From positions 62,001 through 126,000 of the forward strand of contig JAGFCA010000056.1 of the NCBI GenBank assembly GCA_022394755.1: a DNA stretch of 64,000 nt, in the 5' to 3' direction. Source of the stretch: Candidatus Poribacteria bacterium (GTDB lineage: Bacteria; Poribacteria; WGA-4E; WGA-3G). The notes beneath the pieces were generated by a model. The model ran no database searches, was not told the DNA's origin, and saw only the letters and a program-made list of their open reading frames with translations. Below, piece after piece: positions 45,646-55,154 of this stretch (within the stretch, counting starts at the first letter, position 1; every line of letters begins with the position of its first letter). Made by a program: the position numbers and the translations under genes.

Positions 45646-48039
45646 ATGAAAAATAAAAAACTAATTCTATTGCTTATTCTCATGATAGGAATGGTGTTTG
45701 TAGCCTACTCAACCATGGCACAAGAGGAGTCTGTCGGCGAAGAGTTACAAAACAGTGTAAGTAGTATATGGGAAAAAATAAAATGGCCAATAATTGCTGC
45801 TGTTTCGATGTTTATTTTCCAAGGTATCTTATATGTTATAGGTCTATTTAAAAAAGATAGACTACAAAAAACAATCCTCAATAAGTATGTTATTTTTCAT
45901 ATGAAGGATGGACATAGATATCAAGGTACAATGCGTTTAGATAGCAGAGGCGCGGAAATTGTTTCTGAAGAATCCAGACAACGTGGTCATGCACCCAGTT
46001 ATATATTTCGTCAGAATGAATTGGATAACAGAATTGGGGCATATATACGATATCTGGATACAATGAATGATCGTGAGAAGCAGGAACGGAAATGGGATCA
46101 TGAACGCTTAATTAATCCTCCATTATCACATAGAGTTATTCGTAAAACACGAAATATGGTCATTGAACTTAATGCAGCTGCTAAAAATGCAATTAGTATG
46201 GTTTGGGGTGGAATTAAACAGATGACGAGTCCCTTACAGGCTCAGTTGGCTCGTGTTAATACACAAGTTGAAGATCTGGGAGGCGAAGCTGCATCATTAG
46301 ACACGCAATTGTCAAAAATGGAGAGTGAAACAGCAACATTTCTGCAAGAAGAGAGTTATGAAAGAATTATTGAACGCCTTGTTGGTACACGTGTCAAAAT
46401 ACGAATTGACAAGGTGGAACATGCAAATGGCGAATATATGGCTCTTTTCAAAGATTACAACAAGAAGCACATGTCCTTTATGAATGTTCGGGATAAAGAT
46501 AACAACGGATTTAGAGATCAATGGAATTACGAACACGAATACAAAGGCAATATCAACGCTTTCAACCGTCGCGATGATCGAGGACTCAGATCTCGTATGG
46601 TAGAGAAGGACGGTAAGTATTTCTTAGTCTTTGAAAACAATACATCCTATTCTATACAAGTGGGCAAGATACGCCTATTTGATCCAGGTGGATGGGAGAG
46701 AAACCTCGAATTTAAGTGGCATATTGATCCGCTCAGTGTCAGGAGGATACAATTAAATCCTGTAATACAACATCGTGTTGGACCCTTTGAACGAATTTCC
46801 ACATCTGAACGTCTAACACCCAGAAACTTTAAGAAAATTCGTCTGGAATTTCGATCATTTCGGGATGCAGATGTTATCTTTCCACGTAAAGATGTATGCA
46901 CAATTATAGAAAGTGCTGAAAAACGACAACAAGAACTGTTTACTATTTCCGCTTTGACAGACGCAATTCTTGACAGAAGTGAAACTGAAGAAATACCTCT
47001 TCAAGATTCTGAAGGTAAAGCAATTCATGGTATGAACTTGGTTCACGGTTATGTTACTAACGTCAATGAAGAAAGAATTGATCTGAAAACAATTGATTCA
47101 AGCTATAGCAGGCGATGGGAAGTGGAAAGTGCTTATTCACATTTTGACAACTCATTACGACTTAAATTGCCAATCCATAAACGTACTATTCCATATTTTG
47201 CGAATCGTATTGCCTCTCAGAATATATTGGTTGAACAAATTAGTCAAAACGAACTCCATAAGGAAACATTTTCTCAGTTAACGCTTCCTACAAAATCAAG
47301 GAACGGAAAACCTCGAATACCATTACAGAAATTATTACCGCGACCTGAGTTTAAATTACCTTTAAAAGTTATGGCATTAACTGGAAACAGTTCGAATGAA
47401 GAGTTTCCAGTCTTACAACAGTTTGAGTACGTAAGTGAACATCATATGCTATATGAATCTGTAAACAACCTACGGAATGACCGTCTCGCCAAAATGGATA
47501 TCCTGTGGATTGGCAACGGTGAGATCTATAAATCAGGATACCGGCTTAATATTGATACAGAACATCGAATTAAGAATTTTGCCAGTCAAGGTGGGATTGT
47601 AATTGTCTCTGGACAAGATATAAAGACAAACTCAAGACAGAGACGAGGGGCAGGATGGATTCCTGAACCTTTGACAGGAATTGAATACGAGGAAACAGAT
47701 GAGTGTTTACCTACATCTAAAGGGAGAAGAAGTAGGGTCTTCCGGACACCCCATGTCCTCAACACTACACCTGATACAACAGAGATTCCAGGGATACGGC
47801 TTGATGATATGTGGGTTGATCCTCTCGGCAAATGGAATTCACTCGCCGAATCCATAACTCATGACGCTTCAGCATTACTCACCCTTCCATTCCAACAAGG
47901 CTTATATATTGTTACAAGTCTAAAGAATGATACAGAAAACGATGTTAAGATAAATCATAAGTTTATGGAAAACCTTCTCCATTTCTCTGTTCGTTGGAAA
48001 GATAACCAAAGGTGGAGACAACGGTTAATACGACGGTAA
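45646..48039 (+). CDS. Large exported or membrane protein of unknown function
   Basis: A 797-residue protein I do not recognise. The start at ATG 45646 gives a signal peptide (about 1-26, ending STMAQ); GGAG lies about 9 bp upstream, whereas the longer frame from 45631 has none. A membrane helix follows at about 48-68 (IIAAVSMFIFQGILYVIGLF). The next about 190 residues contain a coiled-coil-like stretch (QLARVNTQVEDLGGEAASLDTQLSK split). A beta-rich middle follows (about 250-440), and a C-terminal part includes KMDILWIGNGEIYKSG and GGIVIVSGQDIK, reminiscent of a ThuA/glutamine-amidotransferase-like fold. The catalytic Cys of that fold is not obvious. It probably shares a transcript with the isomerase. 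Confidence 0.7.
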   Translation: MKNKKLILLLILMIGMVFVAYSTMAQEESVGEELQNSVSSIWEKIKWPIIAAVSMFIFQGILYVIGLFKKDRLQKTILNKYVIFHMKDGHRYQGTMRLDSRGAEIVSEESRQRGHAPSYIFRQNELDNRIGAYIRYLDTMNDREKQERKWDHERLINPPLSHRVIRKTRNMVIELNAAAKNAISMVWGGIKQMTSPLQAQLARVNTQVEDLGGEAASLDTQLSKMESETATFLQEESYERIIERLVGTRVKIRIDKVEHANGEYMALFKDYNKKHMSFMNVRDKDNNGFRDQWNYEHEYKGNINAFNRRDDRGLRSRMVEKDGKYFLVFENNTSYSIQVGKIRLFDPGGWERNLEFKWHIDPLSVRRIQLNPVIQHRVGPFERISTSERLTPRNFKKIRLEFRSFRDADVIFPRKDVCTIIESAEKRQQELFTISALTDAILDRSETEEIPLQDSEGKAIHGMNLVHGYVTNVNEERIDLKTIDSSYSRRWEVESAYSHFDNSLRLKLPIHKRTIPYFANRIASQNILVEQISQNELHKETFSQLTLPTKSRNGKPRIPLQKLLPRPEFKLPLKVMALTGNSSNEEFPVLQQFEYVSEHHMLYESVNNLRNDRLAKMDILWIGNGEIYKSGYRLNIDTEHRIKNFASQGGIVIVSGQDIKTNSRQRRGAGWIPEPLTGIEYEETDECLPTSKGRRSRVFRTPHVLNTTPDTTEIPGIRLDDMWVDPLGKWNSLAESITHDASALLTLPFQQGLYIVTSLKNDTENDVKINHKFMENLLHFSVRWKDNQRWRQRLIRR

Positions 48040-48080
48040 TTCTCTCTTCAACTATCAAAAACAGCAGAATATTCATTCGC

Positions 48081-48119
48081 ATAAAACAAGGTTCGGTTTA
48101 AAACCGAACCTTGTTTTAT
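48081..48119. terminator. Perfect bidirectional terminator
   Basis: ATAAAACAAGGTTCGGTTT (48081-48099) is mirrored by AAACCGAACCTTGTTTTAT (48101-48119), a 19 bp perfect inverted repeat around one base. On each strand the stem ends in a TTGTTTTAT run. It lies between two convergent genes (45646-48039 plus, 48150-51251 minus), so it can end both messages. Confidence 0.9.
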
Positions 48120-48149
48120 GTAGATATGATTAAGATTTAGTTTCTATTA

Positions 48150-51100
48150 TTAATTCTTTTTCTTTTTACCTGCTTTTGGTACTGTCTTCTTAACCCCACC
48201 ATTTGATCCATTTCCATTTTCTAATGCCTTAACAATTTCCTCAAGTGCCTTACCGGTGTCCTGATGGGATTGTAACAGTGTACGAACTTGATCAGCTAAA
48301 GAAGGTGCTTCATCCTTTCCATTTTCAGATGGTGGTGTGGATTGACCTAAGAACACATTTTCGAGAGCAATATCAAAAGACGCATCTGCACCAAGCCTAT
48401 CTTCAGCTTTGACAACAATCGTCTTCAAGGTAGGCAAATCACGAATTGGGTCTGAGGATTCTGTCCCATTATTTCCATTTTCCCCTTCTTCACTTTTTGG
48501 TTTAACAAAGATAGGTTTGATGTATAGAATACCTTCATCAATAAAAATGACATGTTGATTGCCTTTAATTATATCGTTTGTGTCCCTTAGATCTTTGAAT
48601 AACTCGGATAACTCATTATTCTTATTAATTTCATCTTCAACATGTTTTGGGCCTTGAACATCCATTCCTTCAGGTAATTTATAGACAATACGTTCACCAT
48701 AGTTTGGTGGGTCACAACGAGCAACCATCCATCCTTTCATGAAGTTTTCTTTTTCTGTAGGCGTAAATGGAACCATATTAATAAATTCCAAATTCTCTTC
48801 TCCTGGTAACCTTAACATTGCATAATACGGCATTATTTCATGGTTAGGTCTTTCAGAATAATATGCTTCCTTTGAAATTCCCCATTGATTTTTATTTTCA
48901 AAAAATTCACTCTCATCCGTGACATGGTAATTCCCATACATTTTTGCTTGTATACGTGTTAGATAATCAGGAAATCTACGATGTGCTTTCAATCCTTCAG
49001 GCATCTCATTAATAGGTTTAATCAAGTCAGGAAAGATTTTCTGATAAATCTTTGTGAATACTTCATTTTCATTATCAGTGTAGAAGTCAACAGTTCCGTG
49101 GTAGGCATTCACTACTGCTACACCAGAATTACGTATATAATTAAATTTCTTGAATCTTTTAAACCGAGGTTCAGCATACAGTTCAAGGTCGTTATGTTCA
49201 AGTTGAGCAGTGTCATCTGAATAGAATTGTGCATTTGGATACCGATTGCTTGTTACGTAAAAATCAACCATCCACCATAACTGACCATCGTGTATTACAA
49301 TATACGGATCAGGATCAAAATCAAGGAATGGAGCAATATGAGATAATCTATCTGATACAAGACGTTCATTGCGGCGTGTGCCAATATTACGCCAATACAT
49401 GACCCGACTCTCTGCCGTTAATTTTGGATGCCGTAAAATAAATACTGATGAAAATCTGACTGCAAAGCATAACCTTCTAATAAAACCACCTAAACGGACT
49501 CCTCCCATTCCGGCGTAGTGATATCCTTTATCGTCATTTTCAGAATTGGTATTATCAGAACCCTCAACTTCTCCTTCCAATACATTATATTCAGGTTTTT
49601 CAGTATTTGCGATAACGTAGTCATCCGTCATTTCACCATAGTAGATTCGCGGTTGCGTTACTTCTAATTCTTCAAATTCCATGCCTTCTTTTTGTGTGAT
49701 TGGCACGCCTTTTAACCATAAATCTGGTCTATTCCTACTTGTAACCACATTAACAGGGGCTAAACAAACACCGTATCCATGGGTAAACTTTAATTTAAGT
49801 TCACCCCATTCTTTTCGATCTGGCTCAGGATCAATTTCGCGTGGAGCAATTAGCACTTGTCTATATTGTTCATCTGTCTGTGAGAATTCTTCTGAATCTT
49901 CTACTAATTCTGTAGAACTCTCTACAGAATTACCTTCCATCGTATCTAATGTAGAAGCATCTGTAGTATTATTGGCACTTACCACTAAACGGTATCTATC
50001 AACATCGGCGTAGGGATGGAAACCGTGGTGACGTTCGATTTCTTCATTACGAAGTATGTTGTAAAATACACGACGATCCCAAAATTGTATATTTTCTTTG
50101 ATCTCTGGATTGTTTCTTACCTTTTCAAGAGATATTAAACCTTTATTAAATTTTTCTTCTTTTATGGTATCTAAATCAAAGGCTTTTCGAGTATCAATTA
50201 TGTGTTGACGTAAATATACTAATTCTACTCCTTCAGCATCCCCAGCAAGTCTAATTCCCCAAAAATTTGATCCCAATGGATAAAGATGTATTAGACAAAT
50301 GTAACTGGTAACTGATATGAACAAAGCAGAATACCATAATATACGTTTTCTCCAGAATATATTTAATACTACAACAACACCTATAAATAGTAATATTAAA
50401 CAATAGATATAAGTTCCACCAGCAAGTTTCTCATCAGCATAAAACAAACCTGTGAATCCTGAAAATGTGTCTGAAAGGGAAGGGGTATATACCTTATTCC
50501 ACAAGTTCACAAAACTACGCCAAATACCTGTCCCCAGTAACATTAACCATAGATAGGATCCATGCAGTATGATATGTCTTTTTACCAGTCCCATTGAACG
50601 CGCATCCCGACGATAATAGAAATTATAAAGAAGTCCAACTACTATACAAGTTGACCATAACAAGACCTCTATCCAAAGACTTACTGATTTATGGATGGGA
50701 AAGACAAAAAGAAAGAAATTTATATCTTTACCTAAATGATATGGTTCCACCTTCTCAGTTGGACGTTCAAGAAATCTAAGGAAATCCATATGTAAGGACA
50801 TCATCGGTATTGAAAGGACGATTGCAAACAGTACGGTAAGACCGAATACTGTTCGATGGAAAGAGACTGTACGTTGATGTGTCCATCTGGCAAATTCCCG
50901 CGGTTCAGGACAGAGACGGTTTGCTATTGCTGCATTTACATTCATGAATATGACAGCAAAAGTAAAAAAACCGAAGAAAAGTGCCCACTTCGCTTTTCGG
51001 AGTGTCCAGAATGATTCAAAGTAATTGACATCTTCAAAAAAATAGAGATATTCAGTATAAAGATATGAAACAGGAGAGATACTGCTGAGAAGTGCTACTC

Positions 51101-51251
51101 CACCTATACCCCATAACAGATATGCTTGTACTTTAAGGACAAGTTTACGGTACCATATACCACGGCGAAACCGGATGATTCCCCAGACAAATGTTATACC
51201 AAAGAAAACTGTGTTGAAAATTAACCAAGCAATTGCAAGATCGGGGTTCAT
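48150..51251 (-). CDS. UPF0182-family integral membrane protein
   Basis: A 1033-residue protein of family UPF0182. About seven membrane helices occupy the first 340 residues (for example FNTVFFGITFVWGIIRF, WALFFGFFTFAVIFMNV, TYIYCLILLFIGVVVVLNIF). A long extracytoplasmic part follows, with the family's VDRYRL, VTSNRYPNAQF, NYIRNSGVAVVNAYHGTVDFY and YHVTDESEFFENKNQWG. The C-terminus is acidic and ends in a Lys-rich tail. The biochemical role of the family is unknown. AGAGG lies about 8 bp before the ATG. It converges with the unrecognised large protein at 45646. Confidence 0.9.
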   Translation of the reverse strand: MNPDLAIAWLIFNTVFFGITFVWGIIRFRRGIWYRKLVLKVQAYLLWGIGGVALLSSISPVSYLYTEYLYFFEDVNYFESFWTLRKAKWALFFGFFTFAVIFMNVNAAIANRLCPEPREFARWTHQRTVSFHRTVFGLTVLFAIVLSIPMMSLHMDFLRFLERPTEKVEPYHLGKDINFFLFVFPIHKSVSLWIEVLLWSTCIVVGLLYNFYYRRDARSMGLVKRHIILHGSYLWLMLLGTGIWRSFVNLWNKVYTPSLSDTFSGFTGLFYADEKLAGGTYIYCLILLFIGVVVVLNIFWRKRILWYSALFISVTSYICLIHLYPLGSNFWGIRLAGDAEGVELVYLRQHIIDTRKAFDLDTIKEEKFNKGLISLEKVRNNPEIKENIQFWDRRVFYNILRNEEIERHHGFHPYADVDRYRLVVSANNTTDASTLDTMEGNSVESSTELVEDSEEFSQTDEQYRQVLIAPREIDPEPDRKEWGELKLKFTHGYGVCLAPVNVVTSRNRPDLWLKGVPITQKEGMEFEELEVTQPRIYYGEMTDDYVIANTEKPEYNVLEGEVEGSDNTNSENDDKGYHYAGMGGVRLGGFIRRLCFAVRFSSVFILRHPKLTAESRVMYWRNIGTRRNERLVSDRLSHIAPFLDFDPDPYIVIHDGQLWWMVDFYVTSNRYPNAQFYSDDTAQLEHNDLELYAEPRFKRFKKFNYIRNSGVAVVNAYHGTVDFYTDNENEVFTKIYQKIFPDLIKPINEMPEGLKAHRRFPDYLTRIQAKMYGNYHVTDESEFFENKNQWGISKEAYYSERPNHEIMPYYAMLRLPGEENLEFINMVPFTPTEKENFMKGWMVARCDPPNYGERIVYKLPEGMDVQGPKHVEDEINKNNELSELFKDLRDTNDIIKGNQHVIFIDEGILYIKPIFVKPKSEEGENGNNGTESSDPIRDLPTLKTIVVKAEDRLGADASFDIALENVFLGQSTPPSENGKDEAPSLADQVRTLLQSHQDTGKALEEIVKALENGNGSNGGVKKTVPKAGKKKKN

Positions 51252-51583
51252 AAGATATACCTCTTACGATACATAAGGGGAGTGATGTAAAAACGCTGTT
51301 TGATGCAAAAAACGACTGAACAAGCGTTTTTATCTTCTAATTAGAATAACACCATTTTTTCACAATGTCAAGATAATCAGATTTCTCTTACATTACACAC
51401 AGGTAAAATCTATTAGGTGGATTTCTCGATCAGGGAATAATTCTATAAAGATTCTCTAAATCAGTATTCCTAATTTCTGAAAACTTGTTTCTGTTTTTTT
51501 CTTAATCTGCTATAATAGAGACATACTGCAAGATGGACTTGCAACTTACGACTTATACCTACAAATAGGTAAGGAGGCAGGTA
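51252..51583. promoter_or_regulatory. Divergent promoter region with structured leader
   Basis: For the plus-strand DUF5069-like gene, TGCTATAAT (51508-51516) is an extended -10 box with no good -35. The leader then holds two hairpins: GCAAG/CTTGC (51528-51542), and TACCTA/TAGGTA just before GGAGG. The second could expose or hide the ribosome site. No gene or clear promoter for the UPF0182 gene is seen in the rest, which is AT-rich. Confidence 0.5.
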
Positions 51584-52039
51584 ATGTTTGGTAAAAAGAA
51601 AAAGGCTGCTTTGATTCCAACAATTAGTTCAGGTGTAGCTGGACCACTCGGTGTCCTTCATCTTCCTCGGTTCTGGTCAAAAGTATTGATGGATGCTAAA
51701 GGTGTTTTACATGAAGATTACCCAGCATGTGGGGCAGGTTTTGATCAGATGGTATTAGACGGACTGGGACTTGATAAAGATGCAACTTTGGCATTTATCC
51801 AAAACAACGCACCCACATATCCCCAATTTGAAGCTTGGGTTTTAGAACAAAAAGGTGGTAGTCTTGATGCCGATGCTGTTGCTGAATTGAATGCAGCAAT
51901 CACCGGCTACAATCACGATGATGATACACGCTCAAGTATCCTCGGGGCAAGCAACGTGAATGATGATGGCTCAATTTTAGATGCTGTCAACCTTAACAAT
52001 ATTGATGATTGGTATGAATTTCATGCAAATTTAGATTAA
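51584..52039 (+). CDS. DUF5069-like small protein
   Basis: A 151-residue cytoplasmic protein. HLPRFWSKVLMDAKGVLHEDY and GAGFDQMVLDGLGLDKDATLAFI fit the DUF5069 pattern, known only as a small domain in Planctomycetes, Verrucomicrobia and relatives. The C-terminal half is Asp/Asn-rich (NHDDDTRSSILGASNVNDD). There is no catalytic motif or membrane segment. It has GGAGG 7 bp before the ATG, its own promoter and its own terminator, so it is monocistronic and probably well expressed. Confidence 0.75.
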   Translation: MFGKKKKAALIPTISSGVAGPLGVLHLPRFWSKVLMDAKGVLHEDYPACGAGFDQMVLDGLGLDKDATLAFIQNNAPTYPQFEAWVLEQKGGSLDADAVAELNAAITGYNHDDDTRSSILGASNVNDDGSILDAVNLNNIDDWYEFHANLD

Positions 52040-52048
52040 TAACGTAAT

Positions 52049-52089
52049 TGTCTCAAGTAGGCGTCGTTAAACCATGTCTACTTGAGACA
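52049..52089 (+). terminator. Intrinsic-type terminator after the DUF5069-like gene
   Basis: TGTCTCAAGTAG (52049-52060) pairs perfectly with CTACTTGAGACA (52078-52089), a 12 bp stem with a 17-base loop. It is followed by TTGTTCTCTCC, a partial T-run. It starts 9 bp after the stop codon. Confidence 0.75.
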
Positions 52090-52176
52090 TTGTTCTCTCC
52101 TTCCGATAAAACCCAATTATTTCCTAAAACTTAAGAATTCACTCTAACAATCCAGTACATTAATAAAGGTACCATC

Positions 52177-53223
52177 ATGACGATACACTTTATTGTAATT
52201 TCCTGCTTATTCCTGTTCGTTATATTACCTTCTTATTCACTTGTCCCGTCCGAATTCACACATAAATCTGATGAATGGTTTCGAAGCAAGGAAGGGAAAC
52301 AGATTGTCGACAACGTCCTCACATGGCAGACACAACACGGTGATTGGCCCAAGAATGAAGACACTGCCTCTGAACCTTTTGATGGAAATATAGACGATAT
52401 ACACGGTACTTTTGATAACAGGGCGACTACTAATGAACTGCGGTTTGTTGCTCGTGCATTTCGCTCTACAAACGAACCTCGCTACCAACAAGCTTTTCTC
52501 AAAGGTATTTCCCATATACTTGAAGCACAATACACTAATGGTGGCTGGCCCCAATTTTATCCGATTGGCAAAAAATACCATCGACATATCACCTTCAATG
52601 ACGATGTAATGGTACTAATTCTCGAGCTGTTAATAGACGTTTCAGAATCTTCTGATTATAGTTTTCTGAAAACGGACGTGCGTAATAAGGCTAAAGATGC
52701 TGTTGCTAAAGGTATTGATTGCATCTTACGTACCCAAATCAGACAGAATGGTAAACTTACCGCTTGGTGTGCACAACACGACGAAAAAACGTTAAAACCT
52801 ACATGGGCACGCGCCTATGAGCCTCCATCAATCTCAGGTTATGAAAGTGTAGGTGTTGTTAGATTACTGATGTCTATTGAAAAACCCACACCAGAAATTA
52901 TTAACGCTATTGAAGGGGCAATCGAATGGTTCAAGGATAATGCCATTCAAGGCATACGTCTGGAAAGATTTACTAACGCAGATGGACAAGAAGATAGACG
53001 GGTGGTGAAGGATCCAGAGGCAGGTCGAATTTGGGCACGTTTCTATGAACTCGGTACAAACCGCCCCATATTTCTCGACCGAGATTCTGTGGTTCGTTAC
53101 TCTTTTTCTGAGATTACCCAAGAACGCCGCACCGGCTATGCATACTACGGTGGATGGACAGAGAGGTTAATTTCAAATGAATATCCCCGGTGGAATGAAA
53201 AAATCAGTTCAATACCTCGGTAA
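52177..53223 (+). CDS. pelA: Secreted pectate lyase, polysaccharide lyase family 10
   Basis: A 348-residue exported enzyme that cleaves de-esterified pectin (polygalacturonate) by beta-elimination outside the cytoplasm. After a signal peptide (about 1-22) come PL10 markers: VLTWQTQHGDWPKN, TFDNRATTNELRFVARAF, EAQYTNGGWPQFYPI, ITFNDDVMVLILELL, PTWARAYEPPSISGYESV, and WARFYELGTNRPIFLDRD split over the catalytic region, ending GYAYYGGWTE. Length fits a single catalytic domain. Pectin use suggests access to algal or plant-derived glycans. No other pectin gene is adjacent. Repeats follow immediately. Confidence 0.9.
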   Translation: MTIHFIVISCLFLFVILPSYSLVPSEFTHKSDEWFRSKEGKQIVDNVLTWQTQHGDWPKNEDTASEPFDGNIDDIHGTFDNRATTNELRFVARAFRSTNEPRYQQAFLKGISHILEAQYTNGGWPQFYPIGKKYHRHITFNDDVMVLILELLIDVSESSDYSFLKTDVRNKAKDAVAKGIDCILRTQIRQNGKLTAWCAQHDEKTLKPTWARAYEPPSISGYESVGVVRLLMSIEKPTPEIINAIEGAIEWFKDNAIQGIRLERFTNADGQEDRRVVKDPEAGRIWARFYELGTNRPIFLDRDSVVRYSFSEITQERRTGYAYYGGWTERLISNEYPRWNEKISSIPR

Positions 53224-53605
53224 TATCGAATTCTGCCTGAACCTTTTTGCTTCATTAAAGAAGAAATGATATTTACAAGATCGGTAGGTGCGGTTTCCCA
53301 ACGGTACCATTAGCGTTAATTTAATAGAAGAATGAACTATCCCAACCCCGTAGGTGCGGTTTTCCGGAGAACGCCATAAGGCGTTCATACCCGGGGAATG
53401 CCATAAGGCGTTCATACAGTTGATTCTGATTCTAATTCACCGCACCGGATTTGTGAGAATCCTTTGTTTGGTGGTATTCGTTCTATACCGCTCCAGATCT
53501 ATTTCTAAGATTACCAAATTATAATATTAATCTTCATCAAGCGGAAGCTACCTGCCTGGTTATTTATTAAATTGACGCCTATGGTGTAGTTTCTAACCCA
53601 ACATA
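53224..53605. repeat. Intergenic repeat patch: TAGGTGCGGTTT and GAATGCC-ATAA-GGCGTTC hairpins
   Basis: TAGGTGCGGTTT occurs twice (near 53285 and 53349). GAACGCC-ATAA-GGCGTTC (53369-53386) and GAATGCC-ATAA-GGCGTTC (53397-53413) are adjacent short hairpins, each followed by CATAC. Then comes TTGATTCTGATT. The same modules recur at 54841, 60523-60720, 61167, 62403 and 62683. No gene is seen here. Confidence 0.75.
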
Positions 53606-54664
53606 CTACATATCAGATTTCGATGTAAGTTGTATAGCACTACCAGTTTCAGATGATTTGAGACCGGCCAATAGAATTTCCGTCACATGCCGTGCTGTAT
53701 AAGCATTAGAGAGGGGAGGTTGTGTACCTTCTCTAATATGTTCGGCAAAGTGTGCATGCATTCCACTGGGGGCAACATCACTACAGTCTATTGGTTTGGT
53801 GTCAACAGGAGCACTCTCACGGGTATATGATGTTGGGGTCCATTGTGTCAACGCAGCACCATCCCGTCCCGGCATAGTAAACTTTCCTGCTGTTCCATGT
53901 ATACTTGATTCGCCTGTCCGTGCAGGATCACACCAGCTGGTTTCAGCTGTAACGATACCACCAGATTCCATCTCAAGTACAAGGGTTGCTACATCTTCTA
54001 ATTCGGTTGGTTTGTCGAAAGTAGAGACAAAACCTGTTACACGATTAAATGTACCTAACATGGCTACCAGACCTGAGACTGCATAGACTCCCATATCGAA
54101 TAGCGCGCCAACACTTGCTTGTTTGGCATCGAAAAACCATAAGTCGTCTCCACTCTCACCAAATATATCTCTGATTTCAGCGTAATAGATCTCGGGTCCA
54201 CCATGACTAACACGCATTCTGGCACCAGAAACCCGACCTATAGCCTCTTCAGCAATGAGTTGACGTGCCTTATATGTGGCACTACTGAAATGGGGTAAAC
54301 ACATCACAGTTTTACCACTTGCTTCAGATGCCTCAACAAATTGGTCCGCCTCTGCCATATCACCACACAAAGGCTTCTGCATTAATACGTGCTTTCCTGC
54401 TTCAAGCGCTTTCACTCCCCACGAAACATGTAATGGATGAGGAGTGCCGACAAGAATAGCATCAAGTGTATCATCTGCTATTATCTCATCGTAATCCTGT
54501 GTCCAGTTGGGGATATCAAATTCTTGACATTGGTGTTTTAGACGATGTTCACGTCTTCCTCCTATAACAGCAACATCAAAATCTTCACCGTTCTTCAAAT
54601 CTGGCAGGTGCATTCTACAGACAATACCACCTGCCCCAATAACTCCGAGTCTAATTTTGCTCAT
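53606..54664 (-). CDS. Gfo/Idh/MocA-family oxidoreductase
   Basis: A 352-residue NAD(P)-dependent sugar dehydrogenase-type enzyme. The Rossmann motif LGVIGAGGIVCRMHLP opens the protein, and the catalytic EKP motif appears as LMQKPLCGD with Lys kept. SVGALFDMGVYAVSGLVAML covers the usual substrate loop, where the family's common His is not evident. These enzymes oxidise or reduce sugars and inositols in the cytoplasm. AAGGA lies about 12 bp before the ATG. It is a single gene between two repeat patches. Confidence 0.88.
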   Translation of the reverse strand: MSKIRLGVIGAGGIVCRMHLPDLKNGEDFDVAVIGGRREHRLKHQCQEFDIPNWTQDYDEIIADDTLDAILVGTPHPLHVSWGVKALEAGKHVLMQKPLCGDMAEADQFVEASEASGKTVMCLPHFSSATYKARQLIAEEAIGRVSGARMRVSHGGPEIYYAEIRDIFGESGDDLWFFDAKQASVGALFDMGVYAVSGLVAMLGTFNRVTGFVSTFDKPTELEDVATLVLEMESGGIVTAETSWCDPARTGESSIHGTAGKFTMPGRDGAALTQWTPTSYTRESAPVDTKPIDCSDVAPSGMHAHFAEHIREGTQPPLSNAYTARHVTEILLAGLKSSETGSAIQLTSKSDM

Positions 54665-55154
54665 AGTACTAATATTTCCTTGTAGTCAATTCTAAAATAC
54701 ATATACAATAAAGGAGAATCATTGTAAAAAGTCTTAAATATAACGCGTTGTGCTACACGACTTTTAGTAACCAATCGTTTCACAACAATACAGGTTCATG
54801 AGAATATCTTTCATCAATTATGACGCTCTCCAGCCCCGGGGAATGCCAAATCGCATTCATACCGTTGATTCTGATTTGGTAGTGACGGAATGTTTATAGA
54901 AAGCTCTAAACAAAACCTCTTGAGTCCCAAAGGGACGGAATGTTTCTAGGAAACTCTAAACAAAACCTCTTGAGTCCCATAGGGACGCAATGTTTATAGA
55001 ATCTAAACAAAACCTCTTGAGTCCCATAGGGACGCAATGTTTATAGGAAGCTCTAAACAAAACTTCTTGAGTCCCATAGGGACGGAATGTTTATAATATA
55101 AAATCGAATTTACGTGAATATATTAACAATAATTAGTTAAATGGTATAACACTT
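54665..55154. repeat. 50 bp tandem repeat array plus hairpin repeat
   Basis: Four units run head to tail: 54887-54936 (50 bp), 54937-54986 (50), 54987-55033 (47) and 55034-55083 (50), then 12 bp of a fifth. Each contains TCTAAACAAAAC and the hairpin GTCCC-ATA-GGGAC (or AAA loop), followed by the next unit's GGAATGTTTATAG. Just before lies GAATGC/GCATTC (54841-54858) with CATACCGTTGATTCTGATT. At the end TTAACA (55123-55128) and TGGTATAAC (55142-55150) form the promoter of the next gene. Confidence 0.85.

Noticed and set aside
54887..55095. CRISPR array
   Set aside because: The units are contiguous 50 bp copies; the stretches between the hairpins are nearly identical, so there are no spacers, and no cas gene is nearby.
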